Source of the DNA: Marinihelvus sp963695135
Lineage (GTDB): Bacteria; Pseudomonadota; Gammaproteobacteria; Xanthomonadales; SZUA-36
Assembly (NCBI GenBank): GCA_963695135.1
Contig: CAVOGA010000002.1
Span: 620,001 to 684,000, forward strand
Length of the DNA stretch: 64,000 nucleotides
Reading direction: 5' to 3'
Positions 28,982 through 38,328 of this stretch are shown here, in pieces. How positions within the stretch are numbered: position 1 is the first letter of the stretch; each line of letters starts with the position of its first letter. Made by a program: the position numbers and the translations under genes. A model generated the notes under the pieces. That model was not told the DNA's origin, did not search any database, and saw nothing but the letters and a program-made list of their open reading frames with translations.

Positions 28982-31900
28982 CTAATTCTCGATCGTGTAC
29001 GACAGGTCGACCCCGGAATCCTGCTGCCCTGATGTGGCCTTCACGCCCCAGCCCCGGCGCAGGTCATAACGGATGCCGAGCACGTTTTCCGAATCAAAAA
29101 AGCTGATGCCATAGCTCAGAAAAATGCGCGGAGCAATATACGTACCGACATCAAATGCGCCGACCCCCTGGCCGAAATTCACATCACTGCCGGTCAGCAG
29201 CACCGCCCAGGCCCGCTCCGAGGTGGTCAGCGGACTGGTATAGGCCTCCACGTCCGGGTTGCTGGCCGGACCGGAAACGCGCACGCCGGCGGTCCGCACC
29301 GCCGTATTGCCAAAGACATCACGCTCCGCGCTGACCTCCAGTTGCGGGTTACCTACCGTTTCGCCGGCCCAGCGCACCCGGCCGTTATTGATCAGCAGGC
29401 GCGGCCCCCAGGCGGTGATGTTGCCATTGACCCGGATCTCACCCGTCGCCGTGGGCGTCAGGTCGCCGGCCCACAGCAGGTTGACCGCACCGGCAAGATC
29501 GAGCTTGGCTTTGTCCATGACGACTTTAACCTCGTCGCCGAGGGCCACCTCGATACTGCCGTCGATCTGCGCCGGGCGCTGTTGCACGAACGCCGGGTCT
29601 TCCACCGGTGCGCCGGCCACCACCACGACGTCGGGACTTTCATCAACACGGTCCACGCCGGTGGCCAGGGGGCTGAGGCGAGCGCTTGGGATCAGCGCGG
29701 TTCCGCTCACGTCCCAGCGCCCCTGCTGGTAGCCCAGACTGATGTCCGGTGACAGGTCCAGGGACAGGTCCGGCAGACGGGCCAGCGCCAGCCCTTCTCC
29801 CTGCACGCGGGTACTGAAGCGCAGATCGCTCCAGTCAAGAAACGCCGCTTCCGCGGTCAGGCTGCCACGGCCCTCGCCGGCCCTGAAGGCCCCGCGCAGG
29901 GTGACCCGGTCTGCCTTGTTGACGCGCCCGCGGAGTGACAGGGCACTGATCTCCGTGCCGAGTGATGGGATCTGAAAGGACACATTGCTCAGGTCAAAGC
30001 CGCCATCGAACTCCGGATCCGCCGTTACCCCGCCGAGGGCCAGTGACAGGCGCAGGCTGCCGTCGAGTCCCTCGACCGTATCGAACAGCTCATCGACGAG
30101 CTGCAGGTTATCCAGGTTGAGGTCCAGGCTGCCCCGTAGCCGGCCGGTACCGTCGAGCCTGACCCCGTCGATTTCAAAAGCGGAGCGCAACCCCCCGGCG
30201 CCCGGCAAAGGCAGGTCAATGCGCCCGTCGCGCAAGGCGCCGTCCTCCAGCGTAAAACCGATCGAGCCCGCCCCGGCCTCGATCTCCAGGTCGTCGCGTT
30301 CCGGGTCATAGATCAACCCGGGGCTGAAGCGCAGGTCAGCGGCGCCTTGCGGGCCGGCACCGGTCCGCGTGGACCAGTTCAGGGAGCCATCGATCCGCTG
30401 GGTGCTGCCCAGCCGGTTGACCGCCAGGTGTTCAAGCAGTTCCAGCGATAGCGCCCGGAATTCCGCATCCAGGTCGAGGGTCTGCCCGGGCAGCTGTTCC
30501 ACAGACAGGCAGACCGAGCCGCCGGTGACCGCCTCGAGGCAGGCATCGCGCAGGGACAGGTCATTCGCGGACAGCTTCAGCGGCGCGGAACCGGCCAGGC
30601 TGAGCAATGGCGCATCAAGGTGGCGCACATCCAGCCGGTCCAGGCTACCGGTCCAGGCCGTATCCCGGATGGCCCCGCTACTGAGCAAGGCGCCACGGCT
30701 TTGCGCGCTCATGCTCCAGCCCGGCAGGCTCATGCTGATCGCCAGTTCCTGAGCATCGCCACCGGTATCCAGTTGCAGGGTGATATCGTCGACACGGGTT
30801 TCGTTAAGCAGCAGACCGGAGGCGTCAATATGCAGGGTGCGGTCACCGGCGCTGGCGCGCTTGACCATGAGCCGCTCAACGGCCAGCTCACCGAGGGCCA
30901 CGTTTTCAGCGACCAGGTCTGCCGCCAGCACGGGAAAATCGCTGCGGCTGTCGAGTTCCAGCTGCCCCGTCCATTGACCGCCGGCCCGTTGCGCCAGCCA
31001 GCCGGGGGCGCGAAGGTCCAGCTCCAGGTCGCCGTACCATTCATTGCCCAGGAATCCGTCGGCTCCAAGCCGGGACGCCCCGGCGACCAGCAGGGCGTCG
31101 GCCGCCCCGAACCCTGTCTCATCCCAGCGCAAATCGCCGCTGAAGGACAGGGGCTCACCGAACAGGGAACCCTGCAGGCCCGGGATTCTGATCAGTGCCC
31201 GCAGCGGGTCATCCCACGCCACCTCCGCGGCGAGGCTGCCGCTCACCACGGCAGGCCACTCCGGCACCACCGGGGCCAGGTCCAGGGTCTGGAAGCGCAG
31301 CGCGAGCGTGGAAGTAACCGGCCCGGACCACGCAACGGCGCCCTCCCCGGCCAGGGTGCCGCCCAGCAGGCTGCCCTCCAGGCTGTTGATTTGCGCCGAG
31401 ACGGTATCGCCCAGGGCTGACAGCGTGAAGCGACCGCCGGGATAGTCCGGCGTGGCCACGGCCAACTCACCTTCGAATTGCCACTCATCCAGGCTGCCAT
31501 GCAGCCGTCCTTTGCCATCTGCACTGCTCAGCAAGGGCGTGTCGGCGGTCAGGGGCCACTGCAGCGCCGTCCAGTCCAATTCGAGATCCAGTGCCGGCGG
31601 CCGGCCGTTGGCTTCATTGAGGCTCACCTGCCCCGTGGCCTGCAAACGCCCTGCTCCCGCATCCAGTTGCAGGGATTGAAGATTGACGACGTGATTTTCA
31701 CCGGCCAGGCCGCCATTGACCCTGATGCGCCAGGGTAACGGCGCGGCCACATCGTTGATGACTTCCGCGGCCAGCCCCCCCTGCAGTGACGCCTCGTAAC
31801 GCTCGCTGGAGAGCCTGATGGCGCCCGCGATGCCGAGCAGGCTCGCCGCCGGATCATCGGCCGTGGGCAGATCCAGCCGGTCCAGACCAAGCTCAAGATC

Positions 31901-32698
31901 CAGCTGCGGTTTGACCAGCAGATCCGTCAGCTTGCCGGTGGCCTGCAGGCCCATGTTGACGCTCGACAGGGCCAGGTCAATATCATTCAAATCACTGGAG
32001 CTGGTCGCATCGACCTGCAGGTCCTCGGGCAAGGCGGGGTCGAAGCGCCGGGCGTTGAGCCGGGCGTTGAGCTCCAGTCCGGTGCGGCCTTCCGTCAGCC
32101 GCAGGTCGCCCCCGGCGGTCAGTTGCAGCCAGTCCGATTCCGCGCCCAGGCGCAGCGAAGTGAGCGCGGTGTCCCAGGCCCCGGCCAGACTGATGTGGGA
32201 GAAGACCAGCGGCTCACTGTCATCCAGGGACAGGGAAAAGCCCCTGATTTCGCCCTGCTCAAGCACCAGGGGCAACGGCGCGATCCAGTCAGCCGGCGCC
32301 AGGGGTTCGCTGCTGCCCTGCGCATCGCCGGTGTTCAGCACCAGGACCGCGTTTTCCAGCAGGGCACGCTGCACGGTCACGCCGTCCATCAAGCCCTGCG
32401 GGCGGATCCTCAGTACGCCGCGGTCGGCGGTCAGGCGCAGGCTGTCCGTTTCGATGACCAGCCCGGAAAACTCCAGCCCGGTCAGCAGATTGCCGCCGGT
32501 CAGTTCGAAGCGCACCGTTTCCGGCACCGGCGCTTTTGCCAGCAGCCAGCGGCTGCCGGATGTGCTGCCCAGCAGCCAGAGGGCAATCGCCACCGCCATG
32601 GCCAGCAGCAGGGCCATGGCGCCCAGCGGCAGAATCAGGCGCTTGTTGGCCGGGCGCGTCAAAACAGCGGCGACCCGATGGTCAGGTACAGTTCCCAT
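28982..32698 (-). CDS. tamB: TamB, translocation and assembly module inner-membrane subunit
   Basis: 1,238 residues. An N-terminal signal anchor (LILPLGAMALLLAMAVAIALWLL) is followed by a very long beta-rich, lipid-groove-like repeat region that spans the periplasm, and a C-terminal DUF490/TamB domain (GEIRVNGNITAWGPRLLINN ... ISFFDSENVLGIRYDL). TamB works with TamA in outer-membrane protein insertion and in phospholipid transport to the outer membrane. The annotated ATG lies 40 bp inside tamA; a start closer to the tamA stop (a TTG at LTRPANKR) cannot be excluded. The uninterrupted 3.7-kb frame contrasts with the frameshifted blocks elsewhere. Confidence 0.95.
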   Translation of the reverse strand: MGTVPDHRVAAVLTRPANKRLILPLGAMALLLAMAVAIALWLLGSTSGSRWLLAKAPVPETVRFELTGGNLLTGLEFSGLVIETDSLRLTADRGVLRIRPQGLMDGVTVQRALLENAVLVLNTGDAQGSSEPLAPADWIAPLPLVLEQGEIRGFSLSLDDSEPLVFSHISLAGAWDTALTSLRLGAESDWLQLTAGGDLRLTEGRTGLELNARLNARRFDPALPEDLQVDATSSSDLNDIDLALSSVNMGLQATGKLTDLLVKPQLDLELGLDRLDLPTADDPAASLLGIAGAIRLSSERYEASLQGGLAAEVINDVAAPLPWRIRVNGGLAGENHVVNLQSLQLDAGAGRLQATGQVSLNEANGRPPALDLELDWTALQWPLTADTPLLSSADGKGRLHGSLDEWQFEGELAVATPDYPGGRFTLSALGDTVSAQINSLEGSLLGGTLAGEGAVAWSGPVTSTLALRFQTLDLAPVVPEWPAVVSGSLAAEVAWDDPLRALIRIPGLQGSLFGEPLSFSGDLRWDETGFGAADALLVAGASRLGADGFLGNEWYGDLELDLRAPGWLAQRAGGQWTGQLELDSRSDFPVLAADLVAENVALGELAVERLMVKRASAGDRTLHIDASGLLLNETRVDDITLQLDTGGDAQELAISMSLPGWSMSAQSRGALLSSGAIRDTAWTGSLDRLDVRHLDAPLLSLAGSAPLKLSANDLSLRDACLEAVTGGSVCLSVEQLPGQTLDLDAEFRALSLELLEHLAVNRLGSTQRIDGSLNWSTRTGAGPQGAADLRFSPGLIYDPERDDLEIEAGAGSIGFTLEDGALRDGRIDLPLPGAGGLRSAFEIDGVRLDGTGRLRGSLDLNLDNLQLVDELFDTVEGLDGSLRLSLALGGVTADPEFDGGFDLSNVSFQIPSLGTEISALSLRGRVNKADRVTLRGAFRAGEGRGSLTAEAAFLDWSDLRFSTRVQGEGLALARLPDLSLDLSPDISLGYQQGRWDVSGTALIPSARLSPLATGVDRVDESPDVVVVAGAPVEDPAFVQQRPAQIDGSIEVALGDEVKVVMDKAKLDLAGAVNLLWAGDLTPTATGEIRVNGNITAWGPRLLINNGRVRWAGETVGNPQLEVSAERDVFGNTAVRTAGVRVSGPASNPDVEAYTSPLTTSERAWAVLLTGSDVNFGQGVGAFDVGTYIAPRIFLSYGISFFDSENVLGIRYDLRRGWGVKATSGQQDSGVDLSYTIEN

Positions 32699-34611
32699 GG
32701 CTTACCTTCCAGGTCCTGGGCCTGGGCGACATCCAGGCGGATGGGAAAGCCCGCGGTGTACCAGCGCACACCTACGCCCACACCGGTAAACAGGCGTGCA
32801 TCAGCCCAGTCATTGAATGCATTACCCGTGTCGATGAAGGCTGCCGCAGACCAGTTGTTCCAGATGCGGCGTTCAATTTCCACGCTGGCGGTCACGACGT
32901 TATTCGAACCCACGCCGTTATTGCTCAGTGACTCGTAGGCATAGCCGCGCACGCTGAAACTGCCACCGGCGAAAAACCGGTAGCGAAACGGCAGCTCGGT
33001 CAGGGACAGCAGCAGGATCTCGCCCTCGTCGTCAAACTCCAGTGAGCGCACCGGCGCATCCGTGTAACCCAGTTCACCCCGCAGTTGCAGGCGCCAGTCT
33101 TCGCCGATGGGAATCACCCAGCGGGATGACAGGTAGGCCTGGGTGAAATCCACGGCGGAACCCCAGGCCTCGTTGGACGTAAACGCCCAGGCCCGGTCCC
33201 GGTGACCGGTGATATCAAATCCCCGCCCGCTGAACTTGGGCAGATCGTACTCAATGCCGAAGGACAGGTACTGCGAGGTCTCGGAAAAAATCACCGGGGC
33301 GGAATCCACATCGAGATCGCGCGGGTTCAGGAAAACCTGGTCAATCGAGTTGCGCTCGAAGAGATAGTCGACAAACAGGGTCTCGATGATCGGCTCTGCA
33401 ACGCGCTCGCGGTGACGTAATTTGACGAGGCCGCTGCGCAGGTAAAAATCGCGTACCTGCCCGGACGCCAGGGGCACCGTTTCGGTGCTCCCCTGGATAT
33501 CGATCTCAAAAAGCTGCTCCCGGTCGGTAAAGATCGGGTTCAGCAGCCAGTACTGCCGGGTTTCGGTGCTGCGGGGCAAGCGGTATTCCCCATACAGCGA
33601 GACCTCGGCGTTTTGCTGCTGCAAGGCCAGACCCGCGGCATAGTTGTCACCACGTTCTGACAGCTGGTGTCGCTGCAGCCGGTACTGGGTCCGGAATTGC
33701 GTGTCCGTGCCGTACCCGATCGTGCCCTGGTGCGTGTAGCGATGCGTCGGCGTCAGTACAACGTCCACGTTGATAACCGGCGGCATGGTGTCCGGAACCC
33801 GTCGTTCGCGCACGTCGATGGTGTCAAAGTAGCCGAGCTTCCAGAGATCCGTGCGCAGCTGGTCGATTTGCCAGCGGTCAAAGGCGTCACCCGGCTGGAA
33901 TCGCGGCACGGACCGCAGCACCGAATCGTCCACGAAATCCTGCTCAAAGCTGATCGAGCCGAACAGCGCCTGCTGACCGGTGTCCAGGATCAGGGTCAGT
34001 TCCGCCCGGTTCAGCTCAAGATCCAGCGCAATGCGCTGCTCGACAAAACCCGCCTCGATGAAGCCGCGCTCCAGGGCCCGGTCAAGCACCGTGACCTTCT
34101 CCGCCTCCCAGATGCCCTGCTCCAGCACATCGCCCGGCTGCAGCGGCCAGTTGGCAAGCCACTGCTGAAAGACCGCGTCCTCCGACCCGGCCCCGGTAAC
34201 CTGGACGTCCACGCCGGCGATCTCGACCACGGGTCCCGGCTCGACCGCCAGCTTTACGCGCCAGCGTTCGCCCTCCAGGGGCTCCAGGGTTCCGGCCACC
34301 GAGGCGTGGTAGAAACCAAACGGCCGCAGGGCCAGCGCCGCATCCGCCTCGATGCTACGCAACAGCCGGCGCTGCGAGCGCTGATTACCCAGGCCGCGGA
34401 CGGAAGACCAGCTGCTGCCGATGCTGTTAACAATGTTCTCTGCTGCCGCGCCGCCGATGCCGGCGACTTCCAGCTCCAGGCCGGCGGTTTCCTGCGACAG
34501 CCCGGTCCCGGGCACGAGCAATGCCAGCACCAGCGCCACCATCAGCCAGCAGAGCCACCCGGGGCGGTTACCGCCAGAGCCAGTCACGGGCAGCGCGCAA
34601 CGCGAGTTCAT
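32659..34611 (-). CDS. tamA: TamA, outer-membrane translocation and assembly subunit (Omp85 family)
   Basis: 650 residues. A signal peptide (WLCWLMVALVLALLVPGTGL) is followed by three POTRA domains (about 45-310; the last holds FGSISFEQDFVDDSVL and LGYFDTIDVRER) and a 16-stranded Omp85 barrel with the loop-6 motif VRGY (SFSVRGYAYESL). C-terminus LTIGSPLF ends in Phe as expected for a BAM substrate. It is 6 bp after the GNAT gene and overlaps tamB, so GNAT-tamA-tamB probably form one operon. Confidence 0.95.
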   Translation of the reverse strand: MNSRCALPVTGSGGNRPGWLCWLMVALVLALLVPGTGLSQETAGLELEVAGIGGAAAENIVNSIGSSWSSVRGLGNQRSQRRLLRSIEADAALALRPFGFYHASVAGTLEPLEGERWRVKLAVEPGPVVEIAGVDVQVTGAGSEDAVFQQWLANWPLQPGDVLEQGIWEAEKVTVLDRALERGFIEAGFVEQRIALDLELNRAELTLILDTGQQALFGSISFEQDFVDDSVLRSVPRFQPGDAFDRWQIDQLRTDLWKLGYFDTIDVRERRVPDTMPPVINVDVVLTPTHRYTHQGTIGYGTDTQFRTQYRLQRHQLSERGDNYAAGLALQQQNAEVSLYGEYRLPRSTETRQYWLLNPIFTDREQLFEIDIQGSTETVPLASGQVRDFYLRSGLVKLRHRERVAEPIIETLFVDYLFERNSIDQVFLNPRDLDVDSAPVIFSETSQYLSFGIEYDLPKFSGRGFDITGHRDRAWAFTSNEAWGSAVDFTQAYLSSRWVIPIGEDWRLQLRGELGYTDAPVRSLEFDDEGEILLLSLTELPFRYRFFAGGSFSVRGYAYESLSNNGVGSNNVVTASVEIERRIWNNWSAAAFIDTGNAFNDWADARLFTGVGVGVRWYTAGFPIRLDVAQAQDLEGKPWELYLTIGSPLF

Positions 34612-34617
34612 GACTGT

Positions 34618-35085
34618 TCAGGCCTCGTGACCCGGGCGCTGGTACACAATGAAATCACTGAGTTCGCCAACCCGGTCGTAGAGCCGTCGGCCAGCCGTAT
34701 TGAAGTGCTGGGTCATCCAGTAGACCCCCGGGCTGCCGGCCTCGTCCGCGGCCGCATAAACCGCCTCGATCAATGCCCGCCCGAGACTTTGTCCGCGATA
34801 CTCGGGAAGCACGAACAGGTCCTGCAGGTAGCACTTGTTTTCAACACTCCAGCACGACCGGTGAAAAAGATAATGCGCCAGGCCCACGGCAACGCCGTCC
34901 CGTTCCAGCAACAAGCCGCGGAATTCGTTGTCATCTCCGGAGAGCAATCGCTGGAAGGTCGTGGCATAAACCACCTCCGCAACGCTGGACTCGTAGTATT
35001 CCAGATAGCCGGTCCAGAGCTCACGCCAACGCGCTTCATCGCTCGCCCGCAAGGCACGGATATGAACTGGCTTGGCTGTTGTCAT
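34618..35085 (-). CDS. GNAT-family N-acetyltransferase
   Basis: 155 residues, one GNAT domain. Acetyl-CoA-binding motif A is QDLFVLPEYRGQSLGRALI (R/Q-x-x-G-x-G/A variant), followed by ARRLYDRVGELSDFIVYQ, the usual C-terminal beta strand pair. Substrate unknown; in the family it may be a small amine or a protein N-terminus. The start is ATG 35085 (MTTAKPVHIRAL), favoured over 35121 because family homology begins at HIRALRASD. It lies directly upstream of tamA and downstream of a terminator. Confidence 0.9.
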   Translation of the reverse strand: MTTAKPVHIRALRASDEARWRELWTGYLEYYESSVAEVVYATTFQRLLSGDDNEFRGLLLERDGVAVGLAHYLFHRSCWSVENKCYLQDLFVLPEYRGQSLGRALIEAVYAAADEAGSPGVYWMTQHFNTAGRRLYDRVGELSDFIVYQRPGHEA

Positions 35086-35167
35086 GAGTGGTTTCCCCGC
35101 GGGCCGGATCCAATTGAGCATGGTAGCCGAAGCAGCTGTCGCTGGCCTGCATCAGGCACACGCCGGA

Positions 35168-35197
35168 TTAAAAAAAGCGCCCTTGGCAAAGGGCGCT
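35168..35197 (-). terminator. Rho-independent terminator of the ZIP-like gene
   Basis: A 9-bp stem (AGCGCCCTT / AAGGGCGCT, arms 35076+100 to 35197: 35176-35184 and 35189-35197) with a 4-base loop is followed on the minus strand by seven Ts. Its position inside the annotated long frame argues that the upstream gene really ends at 35328. Confidence 0.85.
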
Positions 35198-35327
35198 GAA
35201 AACGTCAATACACAAGAGGAGATCAAGATTTCAGGGCCCGTTACAGGCAGCCTGCTGAATATCTTCACAGGCACTCTGACCACGGCAGCGTGGGAAGATT
35301 CCCCGCCACCTCGAAATATCCCGCGCC

Positions 35328-36033
35328 TTAGTGTCGATGCCTGTGATCGTGCTTGTGGTCGGTCGGGTTCATGCCGCGACGCCGGCCCATGCGTGTGCCC
35401 GCCCTCAGCGGGGCCGTGGCCGTGCTCCCGGTGCACGAGGCTGTGGATGATCGTGCCGATAATCAGCGGCTCCACGAAATGCAGGATACCGCCGTTATCC
35501 AGCGCCAGCAGCGGTTCAGACAGCCAGTAGCCGGCGACCGTTGCCAGCGCCACCAGCGTCAGGACCGCCAGCGCCCAGCGCCGCCCGAACACGGGCTGCA
35601 CCATGAACCAGAGCACCAGGCCCATGCCAAAGCGATGCAGCACAATCGCCAGTCCCAGCGTCGCGCTGGCCTGGCCGCCACTGCCCGTCACCAGGCCGGC
35701 GCCATCCAGCATGGCATGCGCCACCAGCCCCAGCAGGGCGAGCATCAGGCTCATGATGTGAAACGCGTGCGCCGCCCGGTGGACCGCCAGTTCGAGCAGC
35801 CCGGGCACCAGGTAGCCGGCCAGGATCAGGGCGACGGACAGCATGCCGAGTTCCCGGTAGGTGTCCGGCACCAGCAGGAACACCACGACCAGCACCAGCA
35901 CGGCCACCACCGAGGTCTCCACCGCGCGCGCAACACGACCCCCTTTTCGGAGCCACTGGTACAGCAGCGGACCGGCAAACAGGGCGAGTATGGACAGTAA
36001 CAACAAGGGCGGTGCTCCCGGAACAGGCGGCAT
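35328..36033 (-). CDS. ZIP-like multipass membrane protein, His-rich C-terminus after a frame correction
   Basis: About 235 residues and roughly eight membrane helices. HAMLDGAGL and LHRFGMGLVLW occupy the places of the metal-binding helices 4 and 5 of ZIP transporters (H-x-x-x-D-G and H-E/R), and a third His pair (HSLVHREHGHG) precedes the end. These suggest transport of zinc or another divalent metal, though motifs are weaker than in known ZIP proteins. The uncorrected frame runs on to 35152 through a terminator. Removing one G near 35390 instead gives a tail GRRRGMNPTDHKHDHRHRH-stop at 35328, rich in His as metal transporters often are, so I take 35328 as the real end. Start ATG 36033. Confidence 0.6.
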
Positions 36034-36144
36034 AGGTTAACGCCGCCGGCAGCATGCGCCAAGCGCCCATATCGTCGCTGCGCTTGTGGAGTTGCTTCAA
36101 ATCACCGAAGATTTTGACCTGAAACGCAGCACTATCGGGTCGGA

Positions 36145-36780
36145 ATGGACACCAGTCGTATTGACAGCATCATCCGGGAAATCTGCAGCGACCCGCTTGC
36201 GGCGCAGGATCTGCACGACCTGCTGGCGGTGATCGCCGTGCGCAATGGCATAGACCCGGATGAGCAGGAACTGGAGCGTGGCACGCGGTTTGTGATCGGC
36301 TACGTCGAACAGGTGCCCTACATGCTGAAGGTCGCCATGACCGCTGCCGCGAACGTCGGCCTGGTCGACGAAATGACGCAGGTGGTGGAAATGGTGCTGT
36401 CCTACTGGGAGCAGGACGAGGATGTGATCCCGGACCACCTGGGCATCATCGGACTGCTGGATGACGCTTATTGCTCGCTGGTGACGCTCCAGACCGTCTC
36501 GGATCACTACCAGTTGCAGACCGGCAAGCACATGTTTCCTGATGACCTGACCACCGCCAACAAGGTGATGCGCAAGATCATCGGTGACCCCTACGTGGCC
36601 GAGCTTGACCAGTTCGTGAGCAGCACCGTCAAGGAAGCGGGTGTCATGCAGGCCGTCAAGGCCATGGCCAGCGAGGACAAGCGGCGTGCGGTCGAGGCCC
36701 GCGCCAATATCTGGAACCATGGGCCGGCGGGCGAAATGCCCGTTGACCAGCTCAAAGGCCTCGGCCTGACCGACGACTAG
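36145..36780 (+). CDS. DUF1232/YkvA-like protein of unknown function
   Basis: 211 residues, no signal peptide or clear membrane helix. The segment EDVIPDHLGIIGLLDDAYC resembles the D-x-I-P-D-x-x-x-x-x-G-x-x-D-D core of DUF1232 proteins. The N-terminal part has FVIGYVEQVPYMLKVAMTAAANVGL and the C-terminus a charged helical tail (ASEDKRRAVEARANIW). It is divergent from the ZIP-like gene and 17 bp from the convergent pepQ stop. No function is known. The family link is tentative, but the codon pattern is clearly coding. Confidence 0.8.
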   Translation: MDTSRIDSIIREICSDPLAAQDLHDLLAVIAVRNGIDPDEQELERGTRFVIGYVEQVPYMLKVAMTAAANVGLVDEMTQVVEMVLSYWEQDEDVIPDHLGIIGLLDDAYCSLVTLQTVSDHYQLQTGKHMFPDDLTTANKVMRKIIGDPYVAELDQFVSSTVKEAGVMQAVKAMASEDKRRAVEARANIWNHGPAGEMPVDQLKGLGLTDD

Positions 36781-36797
36781 GTCCGCACCCGGGTTCG

Positions 36798-38117
36798 TTA
36801 ATCCAGCGCAGCGAACGCTTCACGGGAGAGATTCTCCGGCTCGTCCGCGGTCACCACCACGTCATCCTCGATGCGGACGCCACCATAGGGCGCGAGCGCA
36901 TCCACAACATCCCAGTTGACCTGTTGGCGGTCACGGCCATGGCGCCAGGGTTCCAGCAGGCTGTCGATAAAGTACAGCCCCGGCTCGACGGTCACCACGT
37001 TGCCGGCCTCCAGCTTGCGCGTCAGGCGCAGGAACGGATGCCCCGCGGGACGCGGGATTTCGCGGCCGGTCGCATCTTCAATCAGACCCGCCACGTCGTG
37101 GGTCTGGAGCCCGATAAAATGCCCCAGGCCATGCGGAAAGAAGGCGGCGGAAAGTCCGCTGGCAACGACATCCTCGGCGTTCATGTGCACGATATCGTGC
37201 TCAACCAGCAGTCCGGCGACGCCCTGGTGGGTTTGCAGGTGCAGGTCCCGGTAGTCGACCCCGGCGCGCATGGCCCCGGCGAGCTTCTGTTGCAGCGCAT
37301 CCATGCCCGCCACGAGTGCGCCGAAAGCGCCCTCCTCTGCCGCGTAGGTGCGCGTGATATCGGAGCAGTAGGCGTGGAAGGTCGCGCCCGCATCAATCAG
37401 AAAGGAGCGCGAGGTCTCCGGCGCCCGGCGTTCCTGGTTCTGGTAGTGCAGCACCGCCGCGTGCCGGTTGAGGGCAACAATCGAGCCATAGGGCAGATCC
37501 GCCTCGGTCAGGCGCCCGGCCTCCAGGTACGCCATGTGAATGCCATACTCGCTGCGCCCCTCCCGGAATGCCTGTTCCGCGGCCCGGTGGCAGCCAGCGG
37601 CAACGCGGCTGGACTCACGCATGCAGGCCAGCTCGTACTCGGTCTTGCGGGTGCGGGCCAGGTGCAGGCGGTTCAGCAGCCGGGCCGGGTTGCGGTCATC
37701 GTCACCTTCAAGCTCCGGCGCATCGCCGATATAGGCTTCACGTCCCACCGGCACGCCCTGGCGCCAGTGTCCCGGCTCGCGCATGACCCGGATATCGAAA
37801 TGCTCCGCCCACCAGGGCTCCGGGTCATCGGGTGCGCGGTGCCAAAAATCGGTGGGCTGGTAGAAATACAGCACCGGCCGGGCGCCGGGCTGGAAAATCA
37901 GCACGCTCTCCGGATGATGCGTCAATGGCAGCCAGGCCAGGAAATGCGGGTTGGGACGGAAGTTATAGTGGAAATCGTCCAGGAAACTGACCAGCGGCGA
38001 GCCCGCGTGGACCACCACGCTGTCAAAGTTCTCCGCCTGCAGCGCCTGCTCCCAGGTATTTTGCAACGTCTGGATGTGCGCGGCGTAGTGGCGGGTGATG
38101 AGTTCGGGCGTTTCCAT
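36798..38117 (-). CDS. pepQ: Xaa-Pro dipeptidase (prolidase)
   Basis: Cleaves X-Pro dipeptides; some homologues also hydrolyse organophosphates. 439 residues, close to E. coli PepQ (443). The pita-bread fold supplies the five ligands of the two-metal site: Asp242 (LIDAGA), Asp253 (CSDITR), His333 (FFPHGLGHFIGLQTHD), Glu378 (VEPGLYF) and Glu417 (GGVRIEDDV). The N-terminal domain LVSFLDDFHYNFRPNPHFL is typical of PepQ, not PepP. ATG 38117; the gene is divergent from cysS. Confidence 0.96.
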   Translation of the reverse strand: METPELITRHYAAHIQTLQNTWEQALQAENFDSVVVHAGSPLVSFLDDFHYNFRPNPHFLAWLPLTHHPESVLIFQPGARPVLYFYQPTDFWHRAPDDPEPWWAEHFDIRVMREPGHWRQGVPVGREAYIGDAPELEGDDDRNPARLLNRLHLARTRKTEYELACMRESSRVAAGCHRAAEQAFREGRSEYGIHMAYLEAGRLTEADLPYGSIVALNRHAAVLHYQNQERRAPETSRSFLIDAGATFHAYCSDITRTYAAEEGAFGALVAGMDALQQKLAGAMRAGVDYRDLHLQTHQGVAGLLVEHDIVHMNAEDVVASGLSAAFFPHGLGHFIGLQTHDVAGLIEDATGREIPRPAGHPFLRLTRKLEAGNVVTVEPGLYFIDSLLEPWRHGRDRQQVNWDVVDALAPYGGVRIEDDVVVTADEPENLSREAFAALD

Positions 38118-38328
38118 GCTGGTGCTCCCTGGTGTCCGGCCTGCTCGCTGAAATGTGCAACCGGCATCGAATTGTGGCCCGCTAAGGGCCTGCGGGCGGT
38201 GCTTTGCGTTTAGAATAGTCGCCTGTTACCGGGCGGGCCATGAGGTTAGCCGTCCGCCACCGGTTAGGCAACCGCAGCGATTCATCGGCCGGCATCCCGG
38301 CCACAAAACTGGAAGAGTGACCAACGCC

